A stretch of DNA of 64,000 nt from Clostridium sp. Marseille-Q2269 (GTDB taxonomy: Bacteria > Bacillota > Clostridia > Clostridiales > Clostridiaceae). The stretch's first letter is position 1. Every line of letters starts with the position of its first letter. Below are positions 61,426-64,000 of this stretch, piece after piece. The translations under genes and the position numbers were made by a program. Under the pieces are notes generated by a model. The model was not told the origin of the DNA and made no database searches. It saw only the letters and a program-made list of their open reading frames with translations. The stretch covers positions 1 to 64,000 of the forward strand of contig NZ_CALSFS010000019.1 in NCBI RefSeq assembly GCF_943736985.1, given 5' to 3'.

Positions 61426-61746
61426 CTATTTATATATATCATTAAGTCTGATCGTACTATCTATTAAACCTCTACCTGGAAAATCAGCAGCAATTATTCC
61501 AACTCGTGAATACTTAGAACTATTAATTCTATTTGTTGTTAATATATTTGTTCCTTCAAAAGCTATAGTACATATACCTATAAAACAATTAACTCTTGGG
61601 AAATCAGGATATTTATTTTTCCACCCAGGAGTGGTAAATCCTGTTGACAATCGTGAAGCACCTGTTCCAGGACTACTATGTCCACTTGCAATAAAATAAG
61701 GGAAAGATCCAACAGAAGCTGATAAAAAGTAAGAATGACATGACAG
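61426..61746 (-). pseudogene. Phosphatidylinositol-specific phospholipase C, 3' remnant
   Basis: Open from 61746 to the stop at 61426: FLSASVGSFPYFIASGHSSP, GASRLSTGFTTPGWKNKYPD, CTIAFEGTNILTTNRIN and VGIIAADFPGRGLIDSTIRL. This is the C-terminal ~100 residues of a bacterial PI-PLC (X-domain end with ADFPG-GLI). A TAA stands directly upstream and the catalytic N-terminal two thirds are absent. PI-PLC is a secreted membrane-active enzyme, so this is another lost virulence-type cargo next to the cry gene. Confidence 0.7.
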
Positions 61747-61813
61747 TTAGTAGTATTATTATTGGTTTTATAATTTTTATAAAATTAACTTATCCTTTCA
61801 TATCAAATAATTA

Positions 61814-63820
61814 TTATTTAATTGGAATAAATTCTATTTTATCAATAATAATCGATTCTTTCTTGCAATATATTGCAAATACAGTTCTTGAACTAGAATT
61901 TCCCTTAATTATATAGGGCATAGCTGCGTAATTAAAATCTTCATATTTAAGACTTTCTTCATCTGAATGACTAAAAGTGGATACTAAATCCCCTGCTATT
62001 CTAGAATTATCTGGGAGTACAAGTTCAACAGTTGTATTATTATGTGCAGCATAGCGTAGACGTATAGCATATTTTTTATCTGAGTTAAATTTAACAGCAA
62101 AAAACATAGTGGCATACTGATTAAGTTTTACTAAATCTCCTCCCGTATGGCCAGGTCCTTTTATAACTTTTCCATCATCAACAATCTTATAAGATTTTAC
62201 AGCTTTAATTTGAGTAATTACATCCTCTTCTATTTCATTTTCAAAATTAACCATTGCATGAGTCCATGCAAAAACACTTGTTTGCAACCATATCTCTTTA
62301 TTATAACTACTCATATAAGATAAAATATGACTATAATTTTCATAAGTTATTGTACCCTCTTTTGGAGGTACTTCAGAGATTATTTCATATAATGGTCTAT
62401 TGGTAGTACCTAATTGAGCCTGTTCATTGTTTTCTGTAACATCATCTGTTAATGACATTGATAATTTATAAGTAAGAGCTACTAAATCTCCCTCTTCTAT
62501 TAAACCTTCTTCTTTATAGCGAGTAGTCTTAACTAAAAAAGTTTTAAAATCATCTGGAATTAATATCATTTCTCTTTGCTTACCATCAATGATTCCCCAT
62601 GCTCCTTGAACATTACCCCATTTAATTTTTTTATAATCAAAAGGATTATTAGCAAAATGATTATAACCATCATTAATATATGTGTACCCATTATGGTTTC
62701 CAAGTAAAAATGGTCTATCTTTAAAATCAGAAGAATTATCAAAATTTTTTCCCAAGAACTCTAAATCTATAGCTCTTAATATGGTAAATAAATGAGGTTT
62801 TCTCATTAATTGGTATTCTAAATCAAGTTTTTCATTCATATTATTAAACTGATAATTATCATAATTAAGCGGATCTGTATAAATTTCTCTTGTAAGCTCC
62901 GAATATGGTAAAAGCTTTGGTTGTTTTTGCTTTACAGGATATATATCTGGATTATAATTAGAAAATAAAGATATAATATCTAATACATTAATGGTCATCT
63001 CCCGTTGATATTTAATAAGTTTATATAATTGGTCTAGGCGAGATATAGGACGTTCATACTCTTCATTTCCTTCATTATACCAATCCACACAGTGACCAAT
63101 ATATGTTTTCGTATAATACGATAACCTATCACGATAATATTCACCAGCATTACTGCTTCTTGCTAGATTCCAATCATCAGCAAATATAATGCCATCTCTT
63201 ATTAAAAGCAAATGAAGATTTGCGGCTTGAGCATATACAGGTAATAGTGTAAGCTCATGTCCTTTGATTGCAAAACTGGACATTTCTTTTACAAATCCAT
63301 TATAAGCAGCATCGAATCTCTTTATTACATTTTGTGTTTCCCTGGGATTATTAGTGTCGTTATGCCATCTTTCAAACGCTATATTATATTCATTTAATAA
63401 ATTCCCTAAGCCACCTAACGCTGCAACGGCTGCAGCTTTAGAATAGGCATCTATTTTTTTATCGATTAATACCTCTGTAGCTTCCATTAAATCTTTCCAA
63501 ACTTTTAAATTTTTAGGATCAGTTTCTTCTCCATCCCCTGGCCAAAGTAAAGGTAGTAGTGTGCCAACTACTATTAAACCAACTCCAGTTCCTGCAAGTG
63601 CCAGTGTTGGTAAGGTAAGAATTGTGCCCGTTACAATCAATCCAGCGCTAGCCCATTCCTTTGCGCCTCCGGCATAAGTTTCTGAATCTAAATAGTATTT
63701 ATTGCCGCTACCATCTAATTGTAAAATCTTATTTTTTGCTAAAGGATAGCCATTTAATTTTTTAGGCTTATCTGGCAAATATGGTGTGCTTTTAAATTTA
63801 TTTTCATTATTTTCTTTCAT
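61814..63820 (-). CDS. cry: Three-domain Cry-type insecticidal delta-endotoxin
   Basis: 668 residues from ATG 63820 behind AGGAGG. Domain I (about 50-290) has the hydrophobic helices and conserved block 1 (TLLPVYAQAANLHLLLIRDG, residues 191-210) then DDWNLA, YRDRLSYYTKTYIGHCVDWY. Domain II includes REIYTDPLNYD and FTILRAIDLE. Domain III closes with YAIRLRYAAHNNTTVELVLP and IIIDKIEFIPIK, the conserved last block. There is no long protoxin tail, so it is of the short (about 70 kDa) kind such as the clostridial Cry16/17 group. It has no signal peptide. It forms pores in insect gut cells in known relatives. It is cargo of the putative Tn554-like element. Confidence 0.9.
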   Translation of the reverse strand: MKENNENKFKSTPYLPDKPKKLNGYPLAKNKILQLDGSGNKYYLDSETYAGGAKEWASAGLIVTGTILTLPTLALAGTGVGLIVVGTLLPLLWPGDGEETDPKNLKVWKDLMEATEVLIDKKIDAYSKAAAVAALGGLGNLLNEYNIAFERWHNDTNNPRETQNVIKRFDAAYNGFVKEMSSFAIKGHELTLLPVYAQAANLHLLLIRDGIIFADDWNLARSSNAGEYYRDRLSYYTKTYIGHCVDWYNEGNEEYERPISRLDQLYKLIKYQREMTINVLDIISLFSNYNPDIYPVKQKQPKLLPYSELTREIYTDPLNYDNYQFNNMNEKLDLEYQLMRKPHLFTILRAIDLEFLGKNFDNSSDFKDRPFLLGNHNGYTYINDGYNHFANNPFDYKKIKWGNVQGAWGIIDGKQREMILIPDDFKTFLVKTTRYKEEGLIEEGDLVALTYKLSMSLTDDVTENNEQAQLGTTNRPLYEIISEVPPKEGTITYENYSHILSYMSSYNKEIWLQTSVFAWTHAMVNFENEIEEDVITQIKAVKSYKIVDDGKVIKGPGHTGGDLVKLNQYATMFFAVKFNSDKKYAIRLRYAAHNNTTVELVLPDNSRIAGDLVSTFSHSDEESLKYEDFNYAAMPYIIKGNSSSRTVFAIYCKKESIIIDKIEFIPIK

Positions 63821-63895
63821 TTAACTTCCTCCTAAATACATAGTTTTTCTGTGAAATATTTTCTAAAAATTAGACATTAGTGAGTTTTCAACACT

Positions 63896-63933
63896 AAATA
63901 TATAGGGAGTATCAAGATACCTTCTATATATTT
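63896..63933. promoter_or_regulatory. Stem-loop upstream of cry
   Basis: AAATATATAGGGAGTATC and GATACCTTCTATATATTT form an 18-bp stem with two mismatches, 75 bases before the cry start. It could be a terminator for an upstream gene or a 5' mRNA stabiliser. The rest of 63821-64000 holds no gene. Confidence 0.45.
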
Positions 63934-64000
63934 ATTTTCATATTCAAAAGATAAAAATAGGGAAAATTGCTTAAAATAATTTTCTATTTAAATTTAACTG

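Noticed and set aside
1-64000. tRNA or rRNA genes
   Set aside because: No cloverleaf or ribosomal RNA signature was seen; fits an accessory replicon.

Overview
The window is about 64 kb of very AT-rich DNA with Clostridium-style genes: strong AGGAGG ribosome sites, TTG/GTG starts and long A/T intergenic regions. It looks like part of a large, mosaic Clostridium plasmid. The support is two Rep_3 replication initiators with their own iterons, a third primase-type replication protein, a ParM/ParR partition pair, several decayed or duplicated replication genes, and no tRNA, rRNA or housekeeping genes. The species cannot be fixed from the sequence.

Layout. (1) 1-5.4 kb: a Tn554-type transposition operon (tnpA, two tnpB-like recombinases, tnpC) read leftwards; its right end sits inside a tyrosine-recombinase gene (5449-5880). 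The missing C-terminal half of that gene is at 60288-60455, beside a serine resolvase, a phospholipase relic and a three-domain Cry-type insecticidal toxin gene. If the plasmid is circular, 60.46 kb to 5.45 kb through the window ends is one Tn554-like element carrying cry. (2) 6-13.6 kb: a bacteriocin locus, probably of the circular (AS-48/circularin) kind: precursor, SpoIIM-like protein, Yip1-like protein, ABC transporter and small membrane proteins on the minus strand, with a divergent MacAB-like export/immunity operon. (3) 13.6-20.1 kb and 23.9-27.8 kb: two diverged direct copies of one module (terminator, primase-type rep, 40-bp repeats, DUF3791/DUF3990 genes, terminator, DUF2922/DUF1659/YvrJ genes, sigma factor). 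The left copy carries a radical-SAM peptide cassette (16.3-19.0 kb). Between the copies lie a gltP pseudogene, a stand-alone TULIP gene and a holin. (4) 28-35 kb: replication, MntA/HepT and partition genes. (5) 35.1-56.8 kb: a toxin island built as a giant inverted repeat. Each arm has an amidase relic, a UviB/BhlA holin-like gene, P47, an OrfX1-like frame, an OrfX2-like gene and a ~1,685-residue RHS/YD-repeat toxin. The right arm also has an OrfX3-like gene. The RHS toxins are convergent, nearly identical in their cores, and have different C-terminal tips. (6) 56.8-60.2 kb: a deleted group II intron behind a terminator, then an AbiL-like (AAA ATPase plus RloB) defence pair. A decayed second copy of that pair lies between the two RHS genes.

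How it fits together: TULIP proteins (P47/OrfX), RHS toxins, holin-like proteins and a Cry toxin on one replicon suggest an invertebrate-directed virulence plasmid. The bacteriocin and the radical-SAM peptide would act against competitors, and the AbiL-like and TA-like modules against phage or plasmid loss. No botulinum-neurotoxin-like gene is present although P47/OrfX genes are best known from neurotoxin clusters. A matched -35/-10 promoter stands before both toxin arms and before the stand-alone TULIP gene, suggesting co-expression.
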